Below are positions 1 through 5,837 of a stretch of 16,748 nt of DNA, one piece after another; positions within the stretch are counted from its first letter, which is position 1; each line of letters opens with the position of its first letter. Position numbers and translations under genes: made by a program. Origin of the DNA: Arthrobacter sp. (lineage in GTDB: Bacteria > Actinomycetota > Actinomycetes > Actinomycetales > Micrococcaceae); NCBI GenBank assembly GCA_025464545.1, contig JAODMA010000295.1, positions 1 through 16,748 on the forward strand, in the 5' to 3' direction. A model generated the notes under the pieces. It was given only the letters and a program-made list of their open reading frames with translations. It ran no database searches and was not told the origin of the DNA.

Positions 1-886
1 CGGCCTTCCACAGCGTGGTGGAGTAGTAGAAAATCACGTTAATGCCGACGAACTGCTGCAGTACCGACAGGATGATACCGATCCAGACCACCGGCTGCAG
101 CCCGAGGACCTTGCCCCGCAGGGATCCCTTCTGGCCGGCGAGCCTGTCCTCGTCGATGGCGTTCTTGATGTCACGCAGGTGGCGGTCCGAGTCCTCGTCC
201 GGGGCGATCGACTTGAAGACCTTCAGGGCCTCCGCGTCCTTGCCCTGGAAGACCAGGAACCGCGGGGATTCGGGCAGGGTGTACGCGATCCAGCCGTACA
301 CGACGGCGGGGACGGCTGCGGCCATGAACATCCAGCGCCACGCCTCCAGTCCGAACCAGAGGGCCTGGTCCGCGCCGCCGGCCGAGTTCGCGAACAGCGC
401 GTCGGAGAGCAGGGCGGCGAAGATGCCGGTGGTGATCGCCAGCTGCTGCAGCGAGGCCAGCCGGCCACGGACGTGGCGGGGGGAGATCTCGGAAATGTAG
501 GCCGGAGCAATCACCGAGGCCAAGCCGATGCCGAGCCCGCCCACCAGGCGCCAGAAGATCAGGTCCCAGACGCCGAACGCGAAGCCGGTGCCGATGGCGC
601 TGACGAGGAACAGAAGCGCGCCGATCTTCATCGCGGGGATGCGTCCGTAGCGGTCGGCGACCTTGCCGGCCAGGTAGGCGCCTGCCGCGCAGCCGAGGAG
701 GGCCACGGCGACGGCAAAGCCGGTCACGGCCTCGCTCAGCGCGAACTCGTCCTTGATCGCGTCGACGGCTCCGTTGACGACGGAGGAGTCAAAGCCGAAG
801 AGGAAGCCGCCGACGGCGCCCGCCACGGCCAGCCAAATGACCCGCTTCGGGATCTTGGCGACGGTCTGGTCCTGCGTGGTGGTCAT
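1..886 (-). CDS. Sugar-porter family MFS transporter, C-terminus cut by window edge
   Basis: This membrane protein is expected to import a sugar or polyol, probably with protons. The minus-strand frame opens at ATG 884-886 behind GGGAG (4-nt spacer) and stays open to base 2, giving about 295 codons of a family usually 450-500 aa long. Visible signatures of the sugar-porter family: GGFLFGFDSSVVNGA in TM1 (residues 26-40), DRYGR after TM2 (79-83), GGLGIGLASV followed by PAYISEISP and RHVRGR (116-142), PESPR at 205-209 at the start of the central loop, and QQFVGIN at 277-283 in TM7. TM8 to TM12 lie outside the window. The exact substrate cannot be told; xylose, glucose, galactose or inositol are all possible. 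It follows the DHA2 exporter in the same direction but is 165 nt away, so it may have its own promoter. Family call is sure, substrate is not. Confidence 0.93.
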   Translation of the reverse strand, partial: MTTTQDQTVAKIPKRVIWLAVAGAVGGFLFGFDSSVVNGAVDAIKDEFALSEAVTGFAVAVALLGCAAGAYLAGKVADRYGRIPAMKIGALLFLVSAIGTGFAFGVWDLIFWRLVGGLGIGLASVIAPAYISEISPRHVRGRLASLQQLAITTGIFAALLSDALFANSAGGADQALWFGLEAWRWMFMAAAVPAVVYGWIAYTLPESPRFLVFQGKDAEALKVFKSIAPDEDSDRHLRDIKNAIDEDRLAGQKGSLRGKVLGLQPVVWIGIILSVLQQFVGINVIFYYSTTLWKA

Positions 887-909
887 ACGGCTCCCTCGGC
901 AACTCGGTC

Positions 910-925
910 CGCGGCCTCCGCCGCG
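910..925. promoter_or_regulatory. Short GC hairpin in the leader of the sugar porter
   Basis: CGCGGC-CTCC-GCCGCG forms a perfect 6-bp stem 24 nt upstream of the sugar-porter ATG. It could be an operator half or a leader hairpin. In GC-rich DNA such stems also arise by chance, so confidence is low. Confidence 0.2.
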
Positions 926-1014
926 AGTACCAAGTCTTACACCGGACCCGGCGTGCCGCCTGTCACATGGGCCAAATAGTGAGAGGAAACATACAGTTAC
1001 TGCCTCCCGGCAGC

Positions 1015-1051
1015 CCGTCCGCCGTGGTCATGCGTTCCTCCCGGCGGGCGG
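1015..1051 (-). terminator. Candidate terminator hairpin after the DHA2 exporter
   Basis: Plus-strand arms CCGTCCGCCG (1015-1024) and CGGCGGGCGG (1042-1051) are complementary at 9 of 10 positions around a 17-nt loop, directly downstream of the exporter's stop. There is no T-tract, which is common for actinobacterial hairpins. A second small stem, CTGCC-TCCC-GGCAG, lies at 1000-1013. Confidence 0.35.
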
Positions 1052-2716
1052 TCAGTGCGCAGCCACAGCCACAGCCTCGGCGTCGGTCCTGGGCGCCTTC
1101 GGGTCCGTGAGCTTCTTGTTCGGCAGGGCGAAGCTGATCAGGAAGGCGATGCCGGTCAGCACAGCGGCGGTGAGCATGACGGCGTCAATTGACTGGGCAA
1201 AGCCCTCGGTGATGGGCCGCGTCAAGGCCGGGTTCGCCTGGTGCAGCCAGCTCGTGTCGTTGAGCGAATCGTTGCTCGCGCCGTTCTGGAAGAAGGCGTA
1301 GAGCGGGGCGTTGGCTGGGTCGGCGGCCACGGCGGGGTCCTGCAGGATCTTGAGGAAGTTCGCGTCCTGCATGGCATTCTTCATGCCGGTGGCGACCTTG
1401 TCCGCGGCCATGCTGAAGAGCATGGAGATGAATACGGCTGTGCCCACCGCGCCGCCCATCGAGCGGAAGAACGCGGCGGAGGATGTCCCCACGCCCATGT
1501 CCTTCGGGGGCACTGAGACCTGCATCGCCAGGGTCAGCGGCTGCATGCAGAAACCCAGCCCGAGACCGAAGAACACGGCGATCGCGCCCGGGACCCACAG
1601 CGGGGTGTCCACCCCGAGGGAGAGGCCCATGATGAGGGCGGCAGCGGTCAGGACCGCCGTGCCCAGGATCGGGAAGATCCGGTAGGTCCCCGACGCCGAG
1701 ATGGTCCGGCCCGCGGTGATGGAGCCGGTGAGGATGCCGACGGTGAAGGTAATCATCATCAGGCCCGCCTCGGTGGGGGTGAGGCCCTTGACCAGTTGCA
1801 GGTACATCGGCAGCATCGCGATCGCACCGAACATGCCGATGCCGATGATGAAGTTCAGCAGTGAGGACAGGCCGAAGGTGACGTTGTGGAAGAGGCGGAG
1901 CGGGATCAGGGCGTAGTCGCCGGCGCGCTTCTCCGCCAGCAGGAAAGCTACGATGCCCACGACGCCGAGCCCGATGCAGAGCAGCGAACTCGGGGACGTC
2001 CAGCCCCAGCTGCGGCCCTGTTCAGCCACGAGCAGCAGCGGAACGATTGCCAGCGTGATGGCCGCGGCACCCCAATAGTCGATCTTCTGCTTCACGTGCT
2101 TGGCCGGCAGGTGCAGGTAGAGGAATACGACCGCGAGGGCGGCGAGTCCGATCGGGATGTTGATGAAGAACACCCAGCGCCAGCCGTCGAAACCCAGGAT
2201 GTTAGCGGAGCCGGCGAAGGCACCGCCCACCACGGGTCCGAGCACCGAGGAGATGCCGAACACGGACATGAAGTAGCCCTGGTATTTCGCCCGGTCCTTC
2301 AGCGCAACGAGGTCGCCGATGATGGTCAGGGCGAGAGCCAGCAGCCCACCGGCCCCCATGCCTTGGATGCCGCGGGCGATGGCGAGTTCGGTCATTGAGT
2401 GGACGGATCCGGCGTACAGCGAACCGGCCAGGAAGATCAGGATCGCGGCCAGATACAGCGGACGGCGCCCGAAGATGTCGCTGAGCTTGCCGTACAAAGG
2501 GGTGCTCACCGTGGACGTGATCAGGTACGCCGTTGTTGCCCAGGCCTGGAGCGAGAGCCCATCGAGGTCGTTGGCAATCGTGTAAATGGAGGTGGACACG
2601 ATTGTCTGGTCCAGCGAGGACAGGAACATGCCGAGCATTAGGCCCACCATGACGGTGAGGGTCTGGCGGTGGGTCAGGACCTCTCCGGCCGCGCGCGCAG
2701 AGCTGGTTTTGGACAT
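1052..2716 (-). CDS. DHA2-type (14-TM) MFS drug exporter
   Basis: A 554-aa inner-membrane proton antiporter of the DHA2 family, which exports drugs, dyes or toxic metabolites. The start ATG at 2714-2716 follows GGAG with a 5-nt spacer; an in-frame ATG 10 codons upstream has no comparable ribosome site. Signatures: LDQTIVSTSI (residues 35-44, motif D1 of 14-TM pumps), GKLSDIFGRRP (76-86, motif A), GISSVLGPVVGGAFA (154-168, motif C-like antiporter motif) and WRWVFFINIPIG (179-190), typical of EmrB/QacA-like pumps. Length fits the family (about 500-560 aa). A loop before the last TM contains a soluble-looking insert (NANFLKILQDPA-like region). It lies 95 nt downstream of the RraA-like gene, with a -10 box and a dyad in that gap, so it may be separately controlled. 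Substrate unknown. Confidence 0.93.
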   Translation of the reverse strand: MSKTSSARAAGEVLTHRQTLTVMVGLMLGMFLSSLDQTIVSTSIYTIANDLDGLSLQAWATTAYLITSTVSTPLYGKLSDIFGRRPLYLAAILIFLAGSLYAGSVHSMTELAIARGIQGMGAGGLLALALTIIGDLVALKDRAKYQGYFMSVFGISSVLGPVVGGAFAGSANILGFDGWRWVFFINIPIGLAALAVVFLYLHLPAKHVKQKIDYWGAAAITLAIVPLLLVAEQGRSWGWTSPSSLLCIGLGVVGIVAFLLAEKRAGDYALIPLRLFHNVTFGLSSLLNFIIGIGMFGAIAMLPMYLQLVKGLTPTEAGLMMITFTVGILTGSITAGRTISASGTYRIFPILGTAVLTAAALIMGLSLGVDTPLWVPGAIAVFFGLGLGFCMQPLTLAMQVSVPPKDMGVGTSSAAFFRSMGGAVGTAVFISMLFSMAADKVATGMKNAMQDANFLKILQDPAVAADPANAPLYAFFQNGASNDSLNDTSWLHQANPALTRPITEGFAQSIDAVMLTAAVLTGIAFLISFALPNKKLTDPKAPRTDAEAVAVAAH

Positions 2717-2753
2717 GGGTGCTCCAGAAGGAAGTTTCGGGATCAAGCAGGAA

Positions 2754-2776
2754 AGTTGCTTTCAGTAACTATCTTA
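2754..2776 (-). promoter_or_regulatory. Candidate promoter -10 box overlapped by an operator dyad, DHA2 exporter
   Basis: On the minus strand TAAGAT (2776-2771) is a good -10 box. Immediately downstream is AGTTACT-GAA-AGCAACT (2770-2754), a 17-bp dyad with 7-bp arms and one mismatch, covering the predicted transcription start. This is where TetR or MarR repressors of drug pumps usually bind. No good -35 is seen 17 nt upstream. No MarR gene is in the window; the nearest TetR gene is at 4871. Confidence 0.4.
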
Positions 2777-2811
2777 GAGGCCGGCTTGTTCCCGAAGCCA
2801 CCTAATTCCCC

Positions 2812-3306
2812 CTAGGATGCCCGTTTGCCGCCGCGCTCGACGAGGATCCCGTCCGGGTCACACCAGATCATGGCACCGGGCCGGATGCTCACGCCGTCGA
2901 TCTCCAGGTCCACGTCGGCCTCACCGTTCCCTGCCTTCGCACTCTTGCGCGGGTTGCTGCCCAATGCCTTGACCCCCAGCGGAAGCTCCGCGATGGCGGC
3001 ACGGTCACGGATGGCGCCATTGACGACGACGCCGGCCCACCCGTTGCTGACGGCGCTCGCCGCAATCAAGTCCCCCATCAACGCGGTGCGCAGCGAACCG
3101 CCGCCGTCGACCACAAGAACGGCGCCTCCACCCGGGGTCGACAGGGTCGACTTGACGAGGGCATTGTCCTCGAAGCAGCGGACGGTCCGGACCGGTCCGC
3201 TGAAGTGCGTATGACCGCCGAGGGACTGGAACTGCAGGGCCACGGAATCGAGCTCCTCGCCCCGTTCGTCGTAGAGGTCGGCGGTGTTGACGGCCGGTTC
3301 GGTCAT
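2812..3306 (-). CDS. RraA-like / 4-hydroxy-4-methyl-2-oxoglutarate aldolase family protein
   Basis: A 164-aa protein of the RraA/HMG-aldolase family. Members either cleave 4-hydroxy-4-methyl-2-oxoglutarate (or 4-carboxy-4-hydroxy-2-oxoadipate) to pyruvate plus an oxo acid and decarboxylate oxaloacetate, or inhibit RNase E. Start ATG 3304-3306 follows AAGGAG with a 5-nt spacer; the frame extends 34 codons further upstream without a better site. The aldolase signature is present: G78-D79-L80-I81 and R100-D101 about 20 residues later, the pair that places the metal and substrate carboxylate. SNPRKSAKAG and a C-terminal DPDGILV also match the family. The length equals that of E. coli RraA (161 aa). 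The GD...RD pair favours aldolase/decarboxylase chemistry over a purely regulatory role, but homology alone does not decide. It is divergent from an MFS symporter gene with 102 nt between them. Confidence 0.88.
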   Translation of the reverse strand: MTEPAVNTADLYDERGEELDSVALQFQSLGGHTHFSGPVRTVRCFEDNALVKSTLSTPGGGAVLVVDGGGSLRTALMGDLIAASAVSNGWAGVVVNGAIRDRAAIAELPLGVKALGSNPRKSAKAGNGEADVDLEIDGVSIRPGAMIWCDPDGILVERGGKRAS

Positions 3307-3408
3307 TGGTGCTCCTTGGCGGGGATTGGAAAGCGGATCTTGATCCCCACGAGAGTCTGGCCCCGCAAGGACCATCTGCCTGAAAAACCAGTCCCGGGGG
3401 AACAACAT
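3307..3408. promoter_or_regulatory. Divergent control region between rraA-like gene and MFS symporter
   Basis: This 102-bp gap must hold both 5' leaders. It contains GGATC-TT-GATCC (3335-3346), and wider GGGGAT/ATCCCC arms (3321-3326 and 3343-3348). Both ribosome sites are clear: AAGGAG for the minus gene and GGGGGA (7-nt spacer) for the plus gene. I cannot pick convincing -35/-10 pairs. The dyad is a reasonable candidate for a shared operator. Confidence 0.35.
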
Positions 3409-4719
3409 ATGCGCCTGTCCGAAACGCCCGGAGCGGCTCCGGATCCTGCCGTCGCAGGTCCTGGCAGGGCGACGTCAGTGGCGCTCGCCGAGCCGGAGCG
3501 GCGGGTCCGCCCGGTCTGGACCGCGGGTGTGGTGCTGGTGAATGTCGGCATCAACGCGGCGTTCTTCGGCCCGCTCCAGGTTCTGCTCGGCCAGCAGGCG
3601 GCAGCCTTCAGCGAAGAGGACAAGGAAGCCATTCTCGCCCTCGTGACAGGGGCGGGCGCCGCGGTATCCCTCGTGGCCAACCCATTGTTCGGAGCCTTCA
3701 GCGACCGCACGAGGTCCCGGTCGGGCCGTCGGGTGCCGTGGGTGGTCTTCGGGGCAGTGCTCGGCGCTGCAGCCTTGATCGCGCTGGCCGGTGCGCCGAA
3801 CGTCGCGGTAATGACGCTGCTGTGGTGCCTCGTCCAGGTCGGTTGCAACGGCGCCTATGCGGCCATTACCGCCGCCATCCCGGATCGGGTGCCGGTCCAG
3901 CAGCGCGGCACGGTGGGCGGCCTGGCCGCGATGGGCCAGACCGTCGGGATCCTGATCGGCGCGGTGATCGCCGCCGCCGTCACGGGCAACTTTGCCGCCG
4001 GATACCTCGTCTGCGCAGTGGCGCTGCTCGCCGGCGTCGTGCTCTATTTCTTCAAGAACGACGACGTCCCGCTGCCCGCCGGGGCCCGTCCCGCGTTCAG
4101 CCTGGCCGGCTTCGCCAAGAGCTTCTGGGTATCCCCGGTGCTCTACCCGGACTTCGCCTGGGCGTGGCTGACGCGGTTGCTGGTCAACATAGGCAACCAC
4201 ATGGTCACGCTCTACCTGCTGTTCTTCCTCAAGGACGGCGTCCAGGTGAAGGAGACCCAGGGCATCGAACCGGAATTCGGGGTGCTGGTCCTCACCGGGC
4301 TGTATGCGGTGATGGTCATCATCACGAGCGTGATCGGCGGCCGGTGGAGCGACCGGATGGGCAAGCGGAAGCCGCTCGTCATCATCTCTTCGGGCATCAT
4401 CGCCGCGGCCTCCCTCATCCTGGCCATCGCCCCAACCTGGGCCGGTGCCCTGATCGGCGCCTCCGTGCTCGGCATCGGCTTCGGCTGCTACCTCGCCGTG
4501 GACTTCGCGTTGATTACCGAGGTCCTGCCCACGGCGCTCAGCCGTGGCAAGGATTTGGGCGTGCTCAACATTGCGAACTCGCTGCCCCAGGTGCTCGCAC
4601 CGCTCATAGCGTTTCCCTTTGTAGCACTGTGGGGCGGTTATGTCTCGCTCTACGTGGCGGCTGCGGTGATCGGACTTCTGGGGGCCGTTTTTGTCGTCAA
4701 AATCAAGGGCGTTGACTGA
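3409..4719 (+). CDS. MFS transporter, GPH/SLC45-like sugar symporter type
   Basis: A 436-aa, 12-TM major-facilitator protein. The start ATG 3409-3411 follows GGGGGA with a 7-nt spacer; the frame runs 68 codons further upstream but that part overlaps the divergent gene and looks non-coding. The loop after TM2 carries GAFSDRTRSRSGRRVPW (about residues 95-111), the form of MFS motif A seen in glycoside-pentoside-hexuronide and SLC45-like symporters; a second copy, GGRWSDRMGKRKP, lies between TM8 and TM9. A 35-residue soluble N-terminus precedes TM1. The likely role is uptake of a glycoside, disaccharide or uronate with protons, but related proteins are uncharacterised. It is divergent from the RraA-like gene and followed 151 nt later by a TetR gene, so either may be linked to it in function. 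Confidence 0.85.
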   Translation: MRLSETPGAAPDPAVAGPGRATSVALAEPERRVRPVWTAGVVLVNVGINAAFFGPLQVLLGQQAAAFSEEDKEAILALVTGAGAAVSLVANPLFGAFSDRTRSRSGRRVPWVVFGAVLGAAALIALAGAPNVAVMTLLWCLVQVGCNGAYAAITAAIPDRVPVQQRGTVGGLAAMGQTVGILIGAVIAAAVTGNFAAGYLVCAVALLAGVVLYFFKNDDVPLPAGARPAFSLAGFAKSFWVSPVLYPDFAWAWLTRLLVNIGNHMVTLYLLFFLKDGVQVKETQGIEPEFGVLVLTGLYAVMVIITSVIGGRWSDRMGKRKPLVIISSGIIAAASLILAIAPTWAGALIGASVLGIGFGCYLAVDFALITEVLPTALSRGKDLGVLNIANSLPQVLAPLIAFPFVALWGGYVSLYVAAAVIGLLGAVFVVKIKGVD

Positions 4720-4736
4720 CCGGGGGACCATAGCGC

Positions 4737-4750
4737 CCGGCGGCCGCCGG
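4737..4750. terminator. GC-rich perfect palindrome after the MFS symporter
   Basis: CCGGCGGCCGCCGG is a perfect 14-bp palindrome 18 nt past the symporter's stop codon. It may help end transcription, but it has no T-tract and no loop of normal size. Confidence 0.2.
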
Positions 4751-4788
4751 CTCCCGAGCTGACTCACCGGGGGCCTGCGGCGGTACCG

Positions 4789-4794
4789 TATAGT
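4789..4794 (+). promoter_or_regulatory. Candidate -10 box of the TetR gene
   Basis: TATAGT, preceded by GTACCG, is the best -10 match in the gap before the TetR gene. If used, the mRNA would start near 4801, which argues against the GTG start at 4793 and for the ATG at 4871. No clear -35 is seen. Confidence 0.4.
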
Positions 4795-4870
4795 GGTCGG
4801 GAATTGCCGCGGCAGCACTGCGGAGGAAACCCTCCCGGCTGCCGAGAATACCGACCCCGGAACGTTGCTG

Positions 4871-5548
4871 ATGCCTGAAAACCACTCAGATCTTCCACCG
4901 ATGGCTCCTCCGCCCACCCTGCCCCGGCAGCGCCTGCGATACACCCGGATCCTCGAGGTGGCCGCCGGATACGCCCGCAAGGGCCTGGACTCCGTGGTCC
5001 TCTCCGAAGTTGCGGCCCAGGCTGACGTTCCGCTGGGGACCCTCTACCGATACTTTCCCTCGCCCACCCAACTGGTCCTCGCGCTATACCGCAAGCAGTT
5101 GGCGGAACTGCATGCCCCCGAGGGCGCCACCTCGTCTTCGCGGACACGGGCTGCCACCCGCGCGCAAACGCCTGTTCCCGCTTCCCCGGCCGGCGCCGGG
5201 CCCGCCGGGCACCCGGCTTCCGGCGCCGGACCGAACGGCCAGGCGTTGGTCGCGGTGGCGATGGAGATCTTCCACATGCGCCTTATGCAGCCGGCCGTCG
5301 AGCAGTGCCTGAGCAAAGCGGTTTACGTGAAGGGCTCGGACACCACCCGTCTGCTGCGCGAGATCGACTCACTGGCGGAGCAGGCGGTCACGGCCGCCAG
5401 CGCCGACGCCGGAATCTCCCGGGTGTTGTTGCTGACCGTCACCGGACTGGTCCAGGCGGTGCGATGCCGCCGTCTCTCCCTGTTCGAGGCGGAGGAGGAC
5501 CTGAAAAAGGCCTGTGCCCTGCTGGACTGTGCCCGCGGAGCCGCGTAA
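4871..5548 (+). CDS. TetR-family transcriptional regulator, KstR-like
   Basis: A 225-aa dimeric DNA-binding repressor. The N-terminal TetR domain spans about residues 19-75, with the helix-turn-helix around 45-64: LSEVAAQADVPLGTLYRYFP is the hallmark stretch. The C-terminal ligand domain (about 130-222), with AVEQCLSKAVYV and a following helix bundle, resembles the KstR group that senses CoA or lipid-like ligands; this is a weak resemblance. Between the domains is an unusual Pro/Ala/Gly/Ser/Thr-rich linker (about residues 80-125) that normal TetR proteins lack. I prefer ATG 4871 with a modest GGAA site; GTG at 4793 and ATG at 4901 are alternatives. It follows the MFS symporter in the same direction, so it may control that gene, the exporter at 1052-2716, or genes elsewhere. 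Confidence 0.87.
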   Translation: MPENHSDLPPMAPPPTLPRQRLRYTRILEVAAGYARKGLDSVVLSEVAAQADVPLGTLYRYFPSPTQLVLALYRKQLAELHAPEGATSSSRTRAATRAQTPVPASPAGAGPAGHPASGAGPNGQALVAVAMEIFHMRLMQPAVEQCLSKAVYVKGSDTTRLLREIDSLAEQAVTAASADAGISRVLLLTVTGLVQAVRCRRLSLFEAEEDLKKACALLDCARGAA

Positions 5549-5550
5549 CC

Positions 5551-5560
5551 GGTCTAGACC
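5551..5560. promoter_or_regulatory. GntR/HutC (DasR-type) operator-like palindrome
   Basis: GGTCTAGACC is a perfect palindrome; with the next base it matches 11 of the 12 core positions of TGGTCTAGACCA, the DasR/NagR responsive element known from Streptomyces and relatives. It lies two bases past the TetR stop and 277 bp before the malic enzyme start. No DasR gene is in the window. Confidence 0.45.
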
Positions 5561-5570
5561 AATGCCGCCT

Positions 5571-5585
5571 AAAAGATCCACTTTT
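5571..5585. promoter_or_regulatory. Small A/T-rich dyad
   Basis: AAAAG-ATCCA-CTTTT has 5-bp perfect arms and lies between the DasR-like and Crp-like sites. It could be an operator or part of a weak terminator for the TetR gene. Confidence 0.25.
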
Positions 5586-5586
5586 G

Positions 5587-5602
5587 AGTGAGGTAGCTCA
5601 CA
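5587..5602. promoter_or_regulatory. Crp/GlxR-type cAMP-receptor binding site
   Basis: AGTGAGGTAGCTCACA matches TGTGANNTANNTCACA, the actinobacterial Crp/GlxR consensus, at every defined position but the first: GTGA-N6-TCAC with TA at the centre. This suggests carbon-status control of the malic enzyme gene downstream. Confidence 0.55.
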
Positions 5603-5613
5603 CAATGGCCAGA

Positions 5614-5623
5614 GAAACGTTTC
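5614..5623. promoter_or_regulatory. CG-centred palindrome, LacI-like operator
   Basis: GAAACGTTTC is a perfect 10-bp palindrome with the central CG typical of LacI/GalR-family operators. It starts 11 bp after the Crp-like site. Confidence 0.35.
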
Positions 5624-5770
5624 ACCATCAGCCAAGGGCCTGCACCCGGCACCTCGGAGCGCGCGCGCTTTGCTTACCATTGCAGAACCGGAGCGGCCCC
5701 GCCGCCAGCACTTCCGGAGCCTCACCGGAGGCCCGCCATCCTTGGGCCCCCACGGACGCTCCCAGCCCAA

Positions 5771-5792
5771 CTTGAGCATCCTTGTGCTCAAG
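5771..5792 (+). promoter_or_regulatory. Leader hairpin before the malic enzyme
   Basis: Arms CTTGAGCA (5771-5778) and TGCTCAAG (5785-5792) form a perfect 8-bp stem with a 6-nt loop, 45 nt before the start codon. No T-tract follows, so it is more likely an mRNA leader structure or operator than a terminator. Confidence 0.4.
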
Positions 5793-5837
5793 CTTCCCTG
5801 AGCCGTGCGCCCACGGTAAGCCCCAGGAGACAACGAC

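Larger units (their letters stand above)
5549..5837 (+). promoter_or_regulatory. Upstream control region and leader of the malic enzyme gene
   Basis: A 289-bp gap without a credible gene. Its first 75 bp hold four dyads: GGTCTAGACC, AAAAG-N5-CTTTT, AGTGAGGTAGCTCACA and GAAACGTTTC. A further 150 nt on is a stable hairpin (5771-5792), and AGGAGA precedes the GTG start by 7 nt. A clear sigma-70 promoter could not be fixed; TACCAT at 5675-5680 is a weak -10. A 57-codon frame from ATG 5605 has no ribosome site and is treated as non-coding. Confidence 0.5.

Noticed and set aside
3205..3408. N-terminal extension of the MFS symporter back to 3205
   Set aside because: It overlaps the divergent rraA-like gene and encodes a mixed, non-membrane stretch; ATG 3409 has a strong GGGGGA site.
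4793..4870. GTG 4793 as the TetR start
   Set aside because: The GTG overlaps the TATAGT -10 box and has no ribosome site. The ATG at 4871 with GGAA better fits the family's usual short N-terminus.
3475..4980. Minus-strand 501-codon frame opposite the MFS symporter
   Set aside because: The sequence is His/Asp/Arg-rich low complexity, mirrors the hydrophobic codons of the transporter, and has no recognisable domain or ribosome site.
5605..5775. Plus-strand 57-codon frame MARETFHH in the malic-enzyme leader
   Set aside because: No ribosome site, unusual composition, and it overlaps the operator-like palindromes. It is most likely a chance frame.
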